Shown here in pieces: positions 12,801 to 21,238 of a DNA stretch of 64,000 nt. The position numbers and the translations under genes were made by a program. Every line of letters begins with the position of its first letter. Within the stretch, counting starts at the first letter, position 1. Origin of the DNA: Bemisia tabaci (taxonomy: Eukaryota > Arthropoda > Insecta > Hemiptera > Aleyrodidae); NCBI RefSeq assembly GCF_918797505.1, contig NC_092802.1:10621480-10685479 (forward strand). Reading direction: 5' to 3'. Below the pieces are notes generated by a model, which was not told where the DNA came from, ran no database searches, and was given only the letters and a program-made list of their open reading frames with translations.

Positions 12801-15800
12801 TATTTACCACAGCTTCAAATGGGGAATTATCGATAGATCGCAAAGCACGCCACGCCACTGATCCTCTTGATAGTTTAAATAGCATATATTTTAGCTCATA
12901 TCACACGTTATTTTAAGCGTGCCAGTAGGGCTCGCTTTTTGAAATCACTCGGATGTACCATAGTACAGCACACCGATCAACCAATGCTATTCAACGGGCC
13001 GTCCAAATATTTTTTTCCTCGGACCCGTTTTCTTGTCTTTGAACCATTATACTGTCAAGCCCTGATGGTCTCTTACCAAAAAACCGAATGAACTGCTAAT
13101 TGGGAACCCTTGAGAACATTTTCCTGTCAAAACCCTATTATTTCATTTGACAAAAACCTCATAGAAGCTTTCTTACGCTCGGAGGACTCAACTCTAGAAC
13201 CTTCTTTCCCGCCAAAACTGTTTAGCCAATGAGCGTCTTGCACTGCAAGTGCAATCTGTGATGAGCCTCGTGACTCTTTATACCATGTACTAACCGTGGC
13301 CCCTGCAGAAATCCACTCAAACCACTGCAGTTATCTCCCGATATAGCTTTGGGTGTCAGGTTTCGAGCAAGGCAATAAAAGACGGCGAGGAGAGGGTCGC
13401 CTCGTCGAACCTATTATCTTCCACGCCCGATTAACCATTCACCGTGACGCCAGGATCCACCAAATTTTCACAAAAATTGTTTTCCGTCTATTTAGCGAGT
13501 TTTTCCTTACTTTCCGTTAAAGTACAAATAAAAAGAGACCTCATTTGTAAAAATCGGCCGAATAGGAGAGAAGTTACAGTTCGAAATCCAAAGAGATTAA
13601 CTCAACGCGATTTCGATGCACGGCAGTTCGCCCAAATCACGGTCGTGCGAAATGCCGCATATCAGCTTAAAATCAAGATAATTGGACGGAATCTTTAAAA
13701 TCAATTTACATTCAACGTTCATGAATCAATATTTTCTCCCAAATTTAGCAAAAAGTACCAATTGATGCAAATAACAAAGACGTGAAAATAGTAGGTATGT
13801 GTCCAACATTTTAGTTATTCGGCACGCTTTTCCAACATATTCATGTTGGATTTTTCTGCTTGTTTTTATTTCTCTTGACGACAAAACTTCGAAACCATGT
13901 TTCATGTTTGCGGTGTGTTAAAATGTTCACCCCTAGGTAATCTATTCTTTTAATGGAGAGCAAATGAATATCATTCCTTGAGGTTTTTTCAGATTTTTTT
14001 TTCGCACAGAGAGGAAAAGTGGCGGCAGTACATCCGTTGAGCAGTTATTCATTTAAAAACTGAGGTACACCAGGAAGTCCGCAAGTCTTACTGAGATACG
14101 TGGCTTCGGAGTTTCACTGTCAGTGGCGTGGCGTGCTTTGCGATATATCGATTGATTTGTCATTTAAACCTATGGAAAAGGATCGATCAACTAGGTGTTT
14201 GTAGTGAACACCTTCATAATCGATTCTTTACCACGGATTCAGATGGGGAAATATCGATAATCGATCATTCACGCCACGCCACTGTTCACTGTCGATATAG
14301 CATTTTGATCCCCTTTCGATTTTTCCGTTTTCAAAGTTAGTTTTAGAAAACAAACCGATTTCCATGCTTTTCACGGCTACCCAGAAGTAAAACATTCAAT
14401 GTTTGTACAGTCTCAGAATATGACCCCAATTTTTCATTATCAATTGATGAGATTGTGAATGTCCTTACTCGAGCATTGTAAAATTTTATTAAAATTTTGC
14501 ATTCAGCCATCACGGCCGAGTTATAGTATAAAAGTTAAACACACTTGCGAAGTAATAATACAAAAATTTAAGGTAGAGCGACTGATTAAATACTCCATAT
14601 TTCTTTCCTTACAGTCTATTGTCAACGGAGCTTTGAACATGTTAAAAAGGAAAGACAGCAGCGGTAGCAGTAAGAGCAGGTAAGGAGATACCAGTGGGCT
14701 ATGCCCCCTGGCCGCTACGCGGCCCAACCCCCAGAGGGCGCTTCGCGCTCTCTTACGCCCGTTTTGGCAAAAGACTGACAAAAAAAATGAAGAGATTTTC
14801 ATATCCGACTTTCATTTGTCCAATCTCCCTCTGGCCGGGAGCGATTGGATCAATAAGAATTGAATAAAAAAACTGGCTAATAAAAATAAATTCAAACTTC
14901 GCACGGTCTGCTACATGAAATGAGTTATTCGAAGCTATTTCAAGTTTCTTGGAAAACTGGAGCATGTTGAAACAAGTTGGAGTTTAGAAAATATTATTTG
15001 TCTTTTTAAAAAATCGAATCGTTTAAGTCAGAGCCGGTTCTGTCACCTGTGATTAAATCTGATCGATACTTGATCAATGGTCATGCGTTTACTCCTTGGA
15101 CAGAAACGAATCCATTCTATCCGCACTCTTTTGATCGGTCACATCCCATTTTTTATTCTATATAGTATCGAAAAAAATTGCGGCAAATTGCCGCCAAGTA
15201 TGGTTGCACTACCAATAAAATTTTTATTTGATCCGTTTTAAGACCATCTCATGCGACACACATACCATAAGAAAAAGAATGCATAGGTCAATTGGACGTA
15301 TTTCTGCAAACCGGAACTATGTGCATTATGACGTGAGCCATTTTTAGCATATATTCCAGTGGGTCTCAGGGCTCATGTCTTCATGCACATACACTGAAAA
15401 AAAATCACGGTGTATTTACTGAGAAAATAGTAAAATTACCAAGAATTCAGGGTTCTATTTGATCCCAGTTTTTGCTTGGTAAAATTACCATTTATGGAAT
15501 TGGTAATTTTACCGAGAAATCTCGGTAAAATACCGGCAAAGTTACCGGGAATTCATTACCGATAAAAGTGGTATTCTTACCTGAAAAAAACAGTAAAAAT
15601 ACCGGTTTTTAGGTAAGCTTACCAATCTGTCTTGGAAGAAAAAGTGAGGAATGGATCGAGGAGCGTTTGTGATCAGCTGCTATCCAATCAGGAATCAGGA
15701 TTTTTTATCCTTTGGCGCAATCATTTGACAGGTGCTTAAAGTACGTGTCAGATGCTCTCCGATTTCCTTTTCCATGGAGCTTTTGACCAGGAGTTCGAGG

Positions 15801-18134
15801 TTACAAACAGTGATAGAATGCTGCTATCGCGGTGATCCCCTTTCAGATCCTTCAGTGTTCGAAACTCACAGGCGTCAACGCGCCAAATGCGCCTAAAAAA
15901 TCGGCCATGGCGCCTAAAAAATGAAGGCTCTGCGCCAACGTGGCCCTTAAAAATTGCCCCTTAAAAATCTGAATTTTCATACTAGGTGATTATTCGAAAT
16001 TTTCAGCACCGCAAGTGAAAGCTTGTTCTATTCTTCACGATTTCATCCTTAGTGCTTTTGTCTTACCCAAGTTACAGCTACTTACTAGTTCTGTTACAAA
16101 AACATTTGCGTCTAACTTTTCACTTAATGCGCCGTAATATATAGGCAAAAAGTCAATTTGGCCCCTAAAAAATCTTCAATGACGCCTAAAAATCGGGCTT
16201 GATGCGCCACATGGCTCCTAAAACTCAAAGGTGAGTTTCGAACACTGTCTGATTCGAATAGAAGTTTTGTTTTAGTATCACTCAGACTTTTTTAGTACAA
16301 GCTTGAAATTAAGTATTTTAACCCAAAGTGCGTAATATAGGGATGATAAACGAAAACTGGCCTCACATTATGGTGTTGCTTGGCTGTTATTCTTGCAAAC
16401 GAATAATAATGAGTTTTCATCGCGCCCCATTGAAATGTTTTGATGATCAAATAATCACACGTTACATCCAGTGGCGAAGAGTGAATGATCAATTATCGAT
16501 ATTCCCCCATTTAAAGCTATGATAAAAAATCAATTCTTAAGGTGTCTGTTCCGAACACCCTCTTAATCGATAGTTTTACATAGGTTTAAATGGCGGATCA
16601 AATAATTACACGTTACATCCAGTGGCGAAGAATGAATGATCGATTATCGATATTCCCCCATTTGAAGCTATGATAAAAAATCGATTGTTAAAGTGTCCGT
16701 TCCGAACACCCTCTTAATCGATAGTTTTACATAGGTTTAAATGGCGGACCAATCGATACATCACAAAACACGTCTCGTCACCGGACGATACGCTCTCTAC
16801 CGTGCTAAGGAAGAACGCCGTATGAACAATCGAGAGTTGCCAAATTCCCTTCGATAAAATGTTTATTTTTGGGGGTAGGTTATGAATATTTGTCCTTGAC
16901 ATTTTCAGGAACTTCAGGTAAAATTTCGAACAAACTTATCTGAGAAATCGGAAGGAGAATATCCATAAGTTTACCAGGAAATTCGTGTTTTATCAAAGGA
17001 AATTTGGCAACTCCTGGAGGTTCATACGGCGTTTTCCCTTAGCACGGCAGCATTGTCAACCTTATAACCAGTGGCGTGCCGTGAATGATCGATTATCGAT
17101 ATTTCCCCATTTGAGCTGTGGTAAAGAATCGATCATTAGGGTGTCCGCTGTGAACACCCTGATAATCGATTCTTTACCACAGGTTTAAATGGTAGATCAA
17201 TCGATACATCGCAAGGCATTTACGGTTCATTGCTCGTTTCAGGAGAGGCTCAAGGCCCATCAGCCGGAACTGGTCGCGGTCGCCGTCGCCAGAGCGATCA
17301 AATTCCTTCCGGGACGAAGGAAGCTGCAGGGCCGATAGCGGTGCCACTTCAAACAGGTTCCTGGACGAAGTGTGTCCCGGTTACGCGATAGAACCCGACC
17401 AGTTGACCAGTCAGGGCAGGCAAGAAGTGGCGGCGGACATCGGGCAGCTCAAGGATAAATACTGCGGAAGAGAAATGACTCAGAAGCGAGAGCAGAGCTT
17501 TAAAAATGAAATGCAGGATCTCGGGCAGAAATATTGTCCGGGCGGCAGCGTGAACCAAGAGCTTTTCCGACCGGCACCGCTCCCGGATGCCTCCACCCCG
17601 AACATCGACCGTTCCCAGTTTTTCAACATGATGAGGAGTCATTTAAGTTCACTCTCACCAGAAACCCCCGTGTCTCCGAGCCCACCACCACTGAGCCCAT
17701 CGCGTCCTCCGAGCCCACCACGTCCTCCGAGCCCACCACGTAGCCCATCGCGTCCTCCGAGCCCACCACGTATCCCACCAAGCCCTCTGACTCCGAACTT
17801 GACTCCGAACCCTGACTACGGGGCGTTCTTCAGAGCTGTGAGGATGTCGCAGTCTGTCAACCTCACTCCGCCGCCGCCGCCGCCGCCGCGAACCATCTCG
17901 GCGGGAGACAAATACGAGGAAATGAGTAGGTGGATCACGGATGTGTGCGAGGAGGCGCTCCCTGGTGTGACGACCAAGTCGCCCTCACGGTCGTCGCCCC
18001 TCAGATCGCCGAAGAGGCCACCTCAGACGCAGACGCCCGAATCCGCTGGAACCCCGTGGCTGGAGGTGATGCGGAGGAGATTAAACAAGATCGTAACTGA
18101 GGATCACTTGGAAAGCAGCAGAAAGCCGGAGTAG
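791..18134 (+). CDS. Gene A: six-exon predicted secreted, Lys- and Pro-rich protein (489 aa)
   Basis: Coding exons are 791-877, 2281-2382, 8745-9013, 12562-12616, 14615-14679 and 17243-18134 (TAG). All introns are GT/AG and the phases (0,0,2,0,2) fit without a stop, giving 1470 nt. The N-terminus reads as a signal peptide: Arg followed by a Leu/Cys/Phe hydrophobic core ending near the Cys-Phe-Asn-Cys motif, with intron 1 cutting the core. Residues about 98-140 are Lys-rich. Residues 147-161 carry five N-glycosylation sequons (NGS, NHS, NDS, NVT, NRT), the third formed across intron 3. Residues about 335-385 are Ser/Pro/Arg repeats, followed by a poly-Pro run near 401-409. The C-terminal exon has several spaced cysteines. 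I recognise no family. A secreted, possibly salivary or extracellular-matrix role is inference only. Upstream reading is open to 677, so the start could differ; Met16 (position 836) is an alternative start with A at -3. Confidence 0.72.
1098..1566. mobile_element. Foldback MITE in gene A intron 1
   Basis: Outer ends ccctagtagcagaac and gttctgctactaggg are exact inverses. Inner arms around 1300-1350 and 1450-1505 (acgcatgcatacgaaagtg and its inverse) also pair. A/T-rich spacers. Confidence 0.7.
1567..2280. other. Rest of gene A intron 1
   Basis: No repeat structure or gene recognised. A short minus-strand open frame at 1835-2140 is not supported by splice or codon evidence. Confidence 0.3.
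2281..2382 (+). CDS. Gene A exon 2
   Basis: A pyrimidine-rich acceptor ends in AG at 2280 and the GTAACC donor starts at 2383. The exon is 102 nt, phase 0 to 0, with 34 open codons. It encodes the end of the hydrophobic core, the CFNC motif and two sequons (NWS, NAS). Confidence 0.65.
2448..2693. mobile_element. MITE family 2 copy
   Basis: Begins ctgccgtgcttaggaaaaac and ends in the inverse (ggcgttcttcctcagcatgg cag). About 246 bp, in gene A intron 2. Confidence 0.7.
2694..2928. mobile_element. MITE family 8 copy (gcgcacagtgg ends)
   Basis: The end near 2905-2928 (cattgactcgatccactg) and the inner gtccgatctctc are inverses of the left end agtcggac. It matches the 10175-10421 copy in reverse orientation. 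Confidence 0.5.
3441..3701. mobile_element. Short nonautonomous hAT-like element
   Basis: Starts cataggcggatc and ends gagccacccatg. It is flanked by tattgttg and tattgttt, an 8 bp target duplication with one mismatch. Contains a long A run and a C-rich segment. Confidence 0.55.
3800..3957. other. Left flank of satellite, GC-rich
   Basis: Short inverted motifs around cagctcgctgtgcgagctg and cgactcgctctgcgagc precede the first degenerate monomer. No gene is seen. Confidence 0.4.
3958..8440. repeat. Satellite array, 129 bp monomer, about 35 copies, with 4-mer higher-order repeat
   Basis: Monomers begin at ggccacggccaccatcttgg and recur every 129 bp (for example 4089, 4218, 4347), with rare 1-3 bp indels. 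The first (3958) and last (8344 on) monomers are divergent. Diagnostic variants (cggacc/ctgacc, gagttt/gaggtg, cgaaaa/cggaaa, cttagc/cctagc) follow a four-monomer pattern. The cggaaa variant occurs in the monomers starting near 4990, 5505, 6019, 6538, 7053, 7569 and 8086, about 516 bp apart. The array lies in intron 2 of gene A. Confidence 0.95.
8441..8744. other. Satellite right flank to gene A exon 3
   Basis: Degenerate remnants of the monomer continue to about 8460. Unique intronic sequence with a cAMP-response-like tgacgtcacg motif near 8490 follows, up to the exon 3 acceptor. Confidence 0.35.
8745..9013 (+). CDS. Gene A exon 3 (Lys-rich)
   Basis: The acceptor ttctgtcacag ends at 8744 and the donor GTATGA starts at 9014. 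The exon is 269 nt, phase 0 in and 2 out. It starts AGKEDGIGTYNAPYWF, then becomes rich in Lys, Gln and Ser and ends in an Asn/Ser run with NGS and NHS sequons. It follows the satellite array by about 300 bp. Confidence 0.7.
9085..9780. repeat. Dispersed repeat split by a foldback element
   Basis: The sequence cgatacatcaaacag...catagcc...aagtca resumes after the foldback with taatttgag and gaacggg, matching 36086-36240 and, more weakly, 40300-40560 inside a hAT element. Confidence 0.6.
9163..9665. mobile_element. Foldback family 3 copy (atggagatgttgca ends), about 0.5 kb
   Basis: Two arms of about 230 bp are inverted: atggagatgttgcacgtg at left and the inverse ending in tttcca at right. Arms share gtgccactggttttctctga and catgcaaagataggg. 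It splits a dispersed sequence that is intact at 36086-36240. Confidence 0.85.
9757..10035 (-). mobile_element. tRNA-derived SINE (minus)
   Basis: The minus strand at 10031-9951 has a tRNA-like A box (tggcccaaatgga) and B box (gggttcgaatccc). A body follows toward lower coordinates and ends at an A-rich tail (T run near 9760-9770 on +). The acceptor stem is imperfect, so this is a SINE rather than a working tRNA gene. Confidence 0.55.
10175..10421. mobile_element. MITE family 8 copy
   Basis: The ends cgacgcacagtggagcgagt and its near inverse (gactcgatccatcgtgcg) bracket inner pairs around ttggacatga and tgtccgacc. About 247 bp. Confidence 0.55.
10422..11500. other. Gene A intron 3, no gene seen
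   Basis: AT-rich. A short inverted pair near 10905-11050 (gattaagccaaagttgggaac and its inverse) suggests one more decayed small foldback. No coding evidence. Confidence 0.35.
11505..12286. mobile_element. Hairpin-bearing element, copy 1
   Basis: Imperfect ends of about 50 bp (ccctggtaaaaattg and its inverse caatttttaccaggg) flank a core that contains a long perfect-type hairpin at 11911-11996. The core from about 11735 to 12205 matches 28345-28823. Confidence 0.6.
11911..11996. repeat. Long hairpin, copy 1
   Basis: Arms gcattggcgcctacaaacc and the inverse ggtttgtaggcgccagtgc, with apical stem cagggatgcttcacgc / gcgtgaagtatccctg. Confidence 0.85.
12562..12616 (+). CDS. Gene A exon 4
   Basis: The acceptor tctctttcag ends at 12561 and the donor GTGCGC starts at 12617. 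The 55 nt exon completes an Asn codon with exon 3, making N-D-S, then N-V-T and N-R-T sequons followed by a basic segment (AKKGKLSRAK). Continuation of the sequon run across the junction supports the splice. Confidence 0.65.
12697..12860. mobile_element. hAT-type MITE (family 1), 164 bp
   Basis: The ends cagtggcgtggcgtgctttg are exact inverses. Flanks are atcctttt and atcctctt (8 bp, one mismatch). Internal gtgttcgcagggaacacc is near palindromic. Confidence 0.85.
12861..13875. other. Gene A intron 4, no gene seen
   Basis: Mixed-composition sequence without clear repeats. The open frame at 13444-13698 lacks splice or codon support. Confidence 0.3.
13876..14120. mobile_element. Small repeat with inverted ends (also at 19030-19262)
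   Basis: Right end gagatacgtggcttcggagt and left end acttcgaaaccatgtttca pair as imperfect inverses. The internal aatgaatatcattcc motif is shared with 19100-19130. Confidence 0.45.
14121..14284. mobile_element. hAT-type MITE (family 1) with perfect 8 bp duplication
   Basis: Ends cagtggcgtggcgtgc and its inverse, flanked on both sides by ttcactgt. Confidence 0.9.
14615..14679 (+). CDS. Gene A exon 5
   Basis: The acceptor ctttccttacag ends at 14614 and the strong donor GTAAGG starts at 14680. The exon is 65 nt, phase 0 in and 2 out, encoding SIVNGALNMLKRKDSSGSSKS plus a split Arg codon. Confidence 0.7.
14690..15290. other. Gene A intron 5, 5' part
   Basis: A GC-rich patch with ctacgcggcc and cgcttcgcgc repeats is followed by AT-rich sequence. 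No gene. Confidence 0.3.
15392..15640. mobile_element. MITE family 4 copy (cactgaaaaaa end), right end missing
   Basis: Starts cactgaaaaaaaatcacgg and carries the family's repeated ggtaatttta / taaaattacc motifs. Compared with the copies at 18201 and 53676 it lacks the distal end. Confidence 0.65.
16445..16770. repeat. Tandem duplication of a hAT MITE (151 bp period)
   Basis: gatcaaataat.acacgttac followed by cagtggcgaagaa.tgaatg occurs at 16445 and 16596. Each unit contains half a family 1 MITE, and the second runs on into its far end (atcgatacatcacaaaacac). Confidence 0.75.
16800..17050. mobile_element. MITE family 2 copy
   Basis: ccgtgctaaggaagaacgcc at left, preceded by TA, and the inverse ending gcacggcag at 17050. 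About 251 bp. Confidence 0.8.
17069..17218. mobile_element. hAT-type MITE (family 1) beside gene A exon 6
   Basis: Starts cagtggcgtgccgtga and ends in the eroded inverse (atacatcgcaaggca). It stops about 24 bp before the exon 6 acceptor. Confidence 0.75.
17243..18134 (+). CDS. Gene A terminal exon (Pro/Ser-rich C-terminus)
   Basis: The acceptor tgctcgtttcag ends at 17242. The exon completes the split Arg codon and stays open for 892 nt to TAG at 18132-18134. It encodes an Arg/Ser-Pro segment, a helical-looking Cys/Lys/Glu region, Ser-Pro-Pro-Arg repeats, poly-Pro from a (CCG)n run near 17866-17890, and a Ser/Arg-rich tail. It is much more GC-rich than its surroundings. A hAT MITE ends about 24 bp upstream of the acceptor. 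Confidence 0.8.
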
Positions 18135-18200
18135 AACGCAGCCCTGTTGCCAGATATCACTGAAAAATCAGCACGATTTCCATTTAGGTCCATGTAAAAG

Positions 18201-18619
18201 CACTGAAAAAAAATTCTCGGCGTTTTTAACGAGGTCCGTTGGTACCTTTACCATCTCACTTTTTTTTACCAATTATTGGTAGTTTTACCGAGACAGACTG
18301 GTAAGCTTACTTAAAAACCGGTATTTTTACTGTTTTTTTCAGGGAAGAATACCACTTTTATTGGTAATCAATTCCCGGTAACTTTGCCGTTTTATCTTGG
18401 TAATTCTACCACAGTCGATAAAAAAATATTGGCGTTTTTACCAAGGTCCAGTAAAATTATCGAGAAAGTTCAATAATTTTACCGAGATTCTCGGTAAAAT
18501 TACCAATTCCATAAATGGTAATTTTACCGAGAAAAGGCTGGGATCAAATAGAACCCTGAATTCTTGGTAATTTTACCCTTTTCTTAGTAAATAGGTACAC
18601 CGAGATTTTTTTTTCAGTG
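18201..18619. mobile_element. MITE family 4 copy in gene A 3' UTR
   Basis: cactgaaaaaaaattctcgg and its inverse ending ttttttcagtg. The interior is a long imperfect palindrome rich in ggtaattttacc motifs. Confidence 0.8.
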
Positions 18620-18740
18620 ACGCACTGCCGTGCAAAGGAAAAACGCCATAAACGCCATTTTACATTTGGATTGCATTTTGCAAAAAGGAACCAAGAGCAT
18701 TCCACTGTCGCTAAGATTGTGAAACTTTTTTTTATCTTGT

Positions 18741-18785
18741 AATAAACTGATCATCTAAACAAGTTTTATCTTTACCCCCAATAAA
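18741..18785 (+). terminator. Candidate poly(A) signals of gene A
   Basis: Two AATAAA hexamers lie about 610 and 645 bp after the gene A stop codon. Confidence 0.4.
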
Positions 18786-18870
18786 CTTTTAATTCAAGAT
18801 GAAAATTACCTTTAAATTACTTAAATTTTAATTAGAAAGTTAATTAAATTTTTTGCATGATTTCAGTAAT

Positions 18871-18876
18871 TTTATT
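18871..18876 (-). terminator. Candidate poly(A) signal of gene B
   Basis: TTTATT on + is AATAAA on the minus strand, about 290 bp beyond the possible gene B stop. It faces the gene A signals roughly 90 bp away. Confidence 0.3.
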
Positions 18877-19029
18877 GCAAAGAATGTAATTATTGGAATT
18901 TTCCTAATTTATAACTCCTAATCATGATTATACTAAAAGCAACGAGGAAATAAATTTTTACAAATTCAATTTTGTTGTTGATATGTAATATCTGTCAAGC
19001 TGGAAAGGGTGTTGCGAGAGAAAATATCG

Positions 19030-19262
19030 ACGGTGAAACTACGAGACCACGTATCTCGTTTCCTGTGAATTAAAATCCCATTTTAGGTTTTTGAAGGGGA
19101 ACAAATGAGTATCATTCCCCGAATTTTTGACATGCAGAGAAAAAAAATCGAGGAAAGTTTCAAGAATTGACGTTGAGTGATTTTCCATTTAAAAAATACC
19201 TAAAATGTGGTGCGAAGGCTGCAAAATGAGATACGTGGTATGGCAGTTTCATAGTCAATAGA
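19030..19262. mobile_element. Small repeat with inverted ends between the converging genes
   Basis: cgacggtgaaactacgagac at left and the imperfect inverse (gagatacgtggtatggcagt) at right. It overlaps the possible last exon of gene B. Confidence 0.5.
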
Positions 19263-19352
19263 CGGACACATGAGAGATGGTAAAATTCCACGAAATAATT
19301 GAAAAATTTCGAAAATTCGTCGCAAGCGAATACATGCAGAAGTGAAAATTCT
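19160..19352 (-). CDS. Possible terminal exon of gene B (partly MITE-derived)
   Basis: A weak acceptor (attgcttag) precedes 19352. The phase fits exon 5, giving 63 codons to TGA at 19160. The second half overlaps a repeat with inverted ends (about 19030-19262), so the frame may be open by chance. A minus-strand AATAAA lies about 285 bp further on. Confidence 0.28.
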
Positions 19353-21189
19353 CTAAGCAATTATAAGGAAATAGGCTGCGAAAAGACTGCACACTTTCCA
19401 GACTGAACATATGTCACAACCTTTGTCAGTCTGTTTCAAGTTGGCTGAGAATGTCGCGGTTAATGGTTTTCGAGCCCATGACCTGAATCGAAATCAACTG
19501 TCGAGTTTTTCCGGGTTTTTTTTACACTTTTGTAACGTTGCGTTTGAGTGGGGTTTCGAGAACGGGAGAGGGAAAGGGGGACTTGTGCAGGATTAATGCC
19601 ACGTGTTTTTAGAATGAAACATTGTATCGTGTTGTGTACTTACTCAGATTTTATTTGACTGATAACCGTTGGAATATTCGCCTTCAAATTTGGTAACACT
19701 GTACTTCGCATGCTGACCTCATGGAGGACATCTGAATACTCGATCGAAAATTCCTCCGTAATTTTTTTCAAAAGCTGGGAAAACTTCTTCCTTAACTGCT
19801 TTGGCACCATCTAAGAAAAATCAATTGAATATGAATAAAAAATAAATAAATAAAAACAAACGTATTATTTTCATCTCACTGGATTCTGTAAGCAGATTTA
19901 TTTATTAGATTACTTATAGTTTCTTAAAGAATGAGTCTGTCACACAAACCACAAAATTTTTTGAGATACCTAATGGGGCTGTTGCATGTGATCCTGGAAT
20001 TGCTTAATAAAAAAAGTGTAACCCATGTAAATTTTAGAGAACACTTCCCCGAGCTTAAAAAAGCTCGAAACAGCTGTTTGACTGATAAAAAGGAGCTTAA
20101 AGAGGTAGTAAGTCGTGGTGATGTGAAGAACGTTTTTCATTGGCTGTCTCCGTATGATGTCGTAAAACGTGTCGATCCTTGGTTTCCTCATTTTATATGT
20201 ACTTAACGAAAATGAATTCAAAAAAATGTGCAACAGCCCCATTGAGTTTTGAGCAAGAAAACTGAGAAAAGTACATATTCTTTGATTCTCTCTCTGCATT
20301 TGGTGGAAACTTTTTCTTTCGGAGCTCACCATTTACGTTTGGACAGTTACTGCATGCAGTTACCCAGGTAGCAGTAATCACGCTAAGTTGCGATTTGATT
20401 GGAGAATGCATCGCAATATTATCGACGTCAATTTATTGCAATATTATCGCAAATGCGATTAAGTGCGTTTTCATCGCATAAATTTGCAATAAAATTGCGA
20501 TTTTACCAACGGCTATTTATCGCAAATTTATAGAACGAAAAATAGTGATGAATTGAAATATTTTATACAGATGAAATTGCGACAAGATCGAGGATGATCG
20601 CGTAGATGTTGATGATCCCAGCGATTTTATCGCCCAAAATATCGTGAACTACTCAACGTCAATTTTTACGAACTTCCGTAATCCCTAGATGAGCCCGCTT
20701 TAATCAGAATTTGAAAATAGAACCCAAATACAAGAGTAGACCAGAGAGCTCACGATTGAGCACAGGGGAGAATTTCGTGAGCGCCGCCACCCGCGGCGCA
20801 CTATGGTCCAAAACTCAAGAATGGGAAGGAATAAGTCGGATAATGACTAAAAGATCACGAAATTTTCGTAACTGATGTTTTTTTGAGTCGCTAAATTTGA
20901 ATTAGATGTTAAATTGCCTACATTTTAACACCCTGACCTATTAATTGTGCGCAAGTTTGTGGCACGCTGCGGCGCGGCGTGCTGCCAGCTTGAAACGCGC
21001 ACTAACGCCTACAAACCTAAGGGGATACTTCAAGCATTGCGCAATGCGTGAAGTAGCCCCTTAGGTTTGTAGGCGTTAGTGCGCGTTTCGCGCTAGCAGC
21101 ACTACGCCACGGCTCTTCCGGCGGGCGGGTGGGGAACGATTTCTTGCGGGGAGAGCTCCTTGGCGGAGAAACTCGTGTATCGTGTAATT

Positions 21190-21238
<49 letters not shown>

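Larger units (their letters stand above)
18135..18785 (+). other. Gene A probable 3' UTR
   Basis: The stretch runs from the stop codon to two AATAAA signals at 18741-18746 and 18780-18785. It includes a whole foldback element at 18201-18619, so the mature 3' UTR would carry a long hairpin if that poly(A) site is used. Confidence 0.45.

Noticed and set aside
17349..17743. Minus-strand and second-frame open frames over gene A exon 6
   Set aside because: Shadows of the GC-rich exon, which fits splice phase in its own frame.
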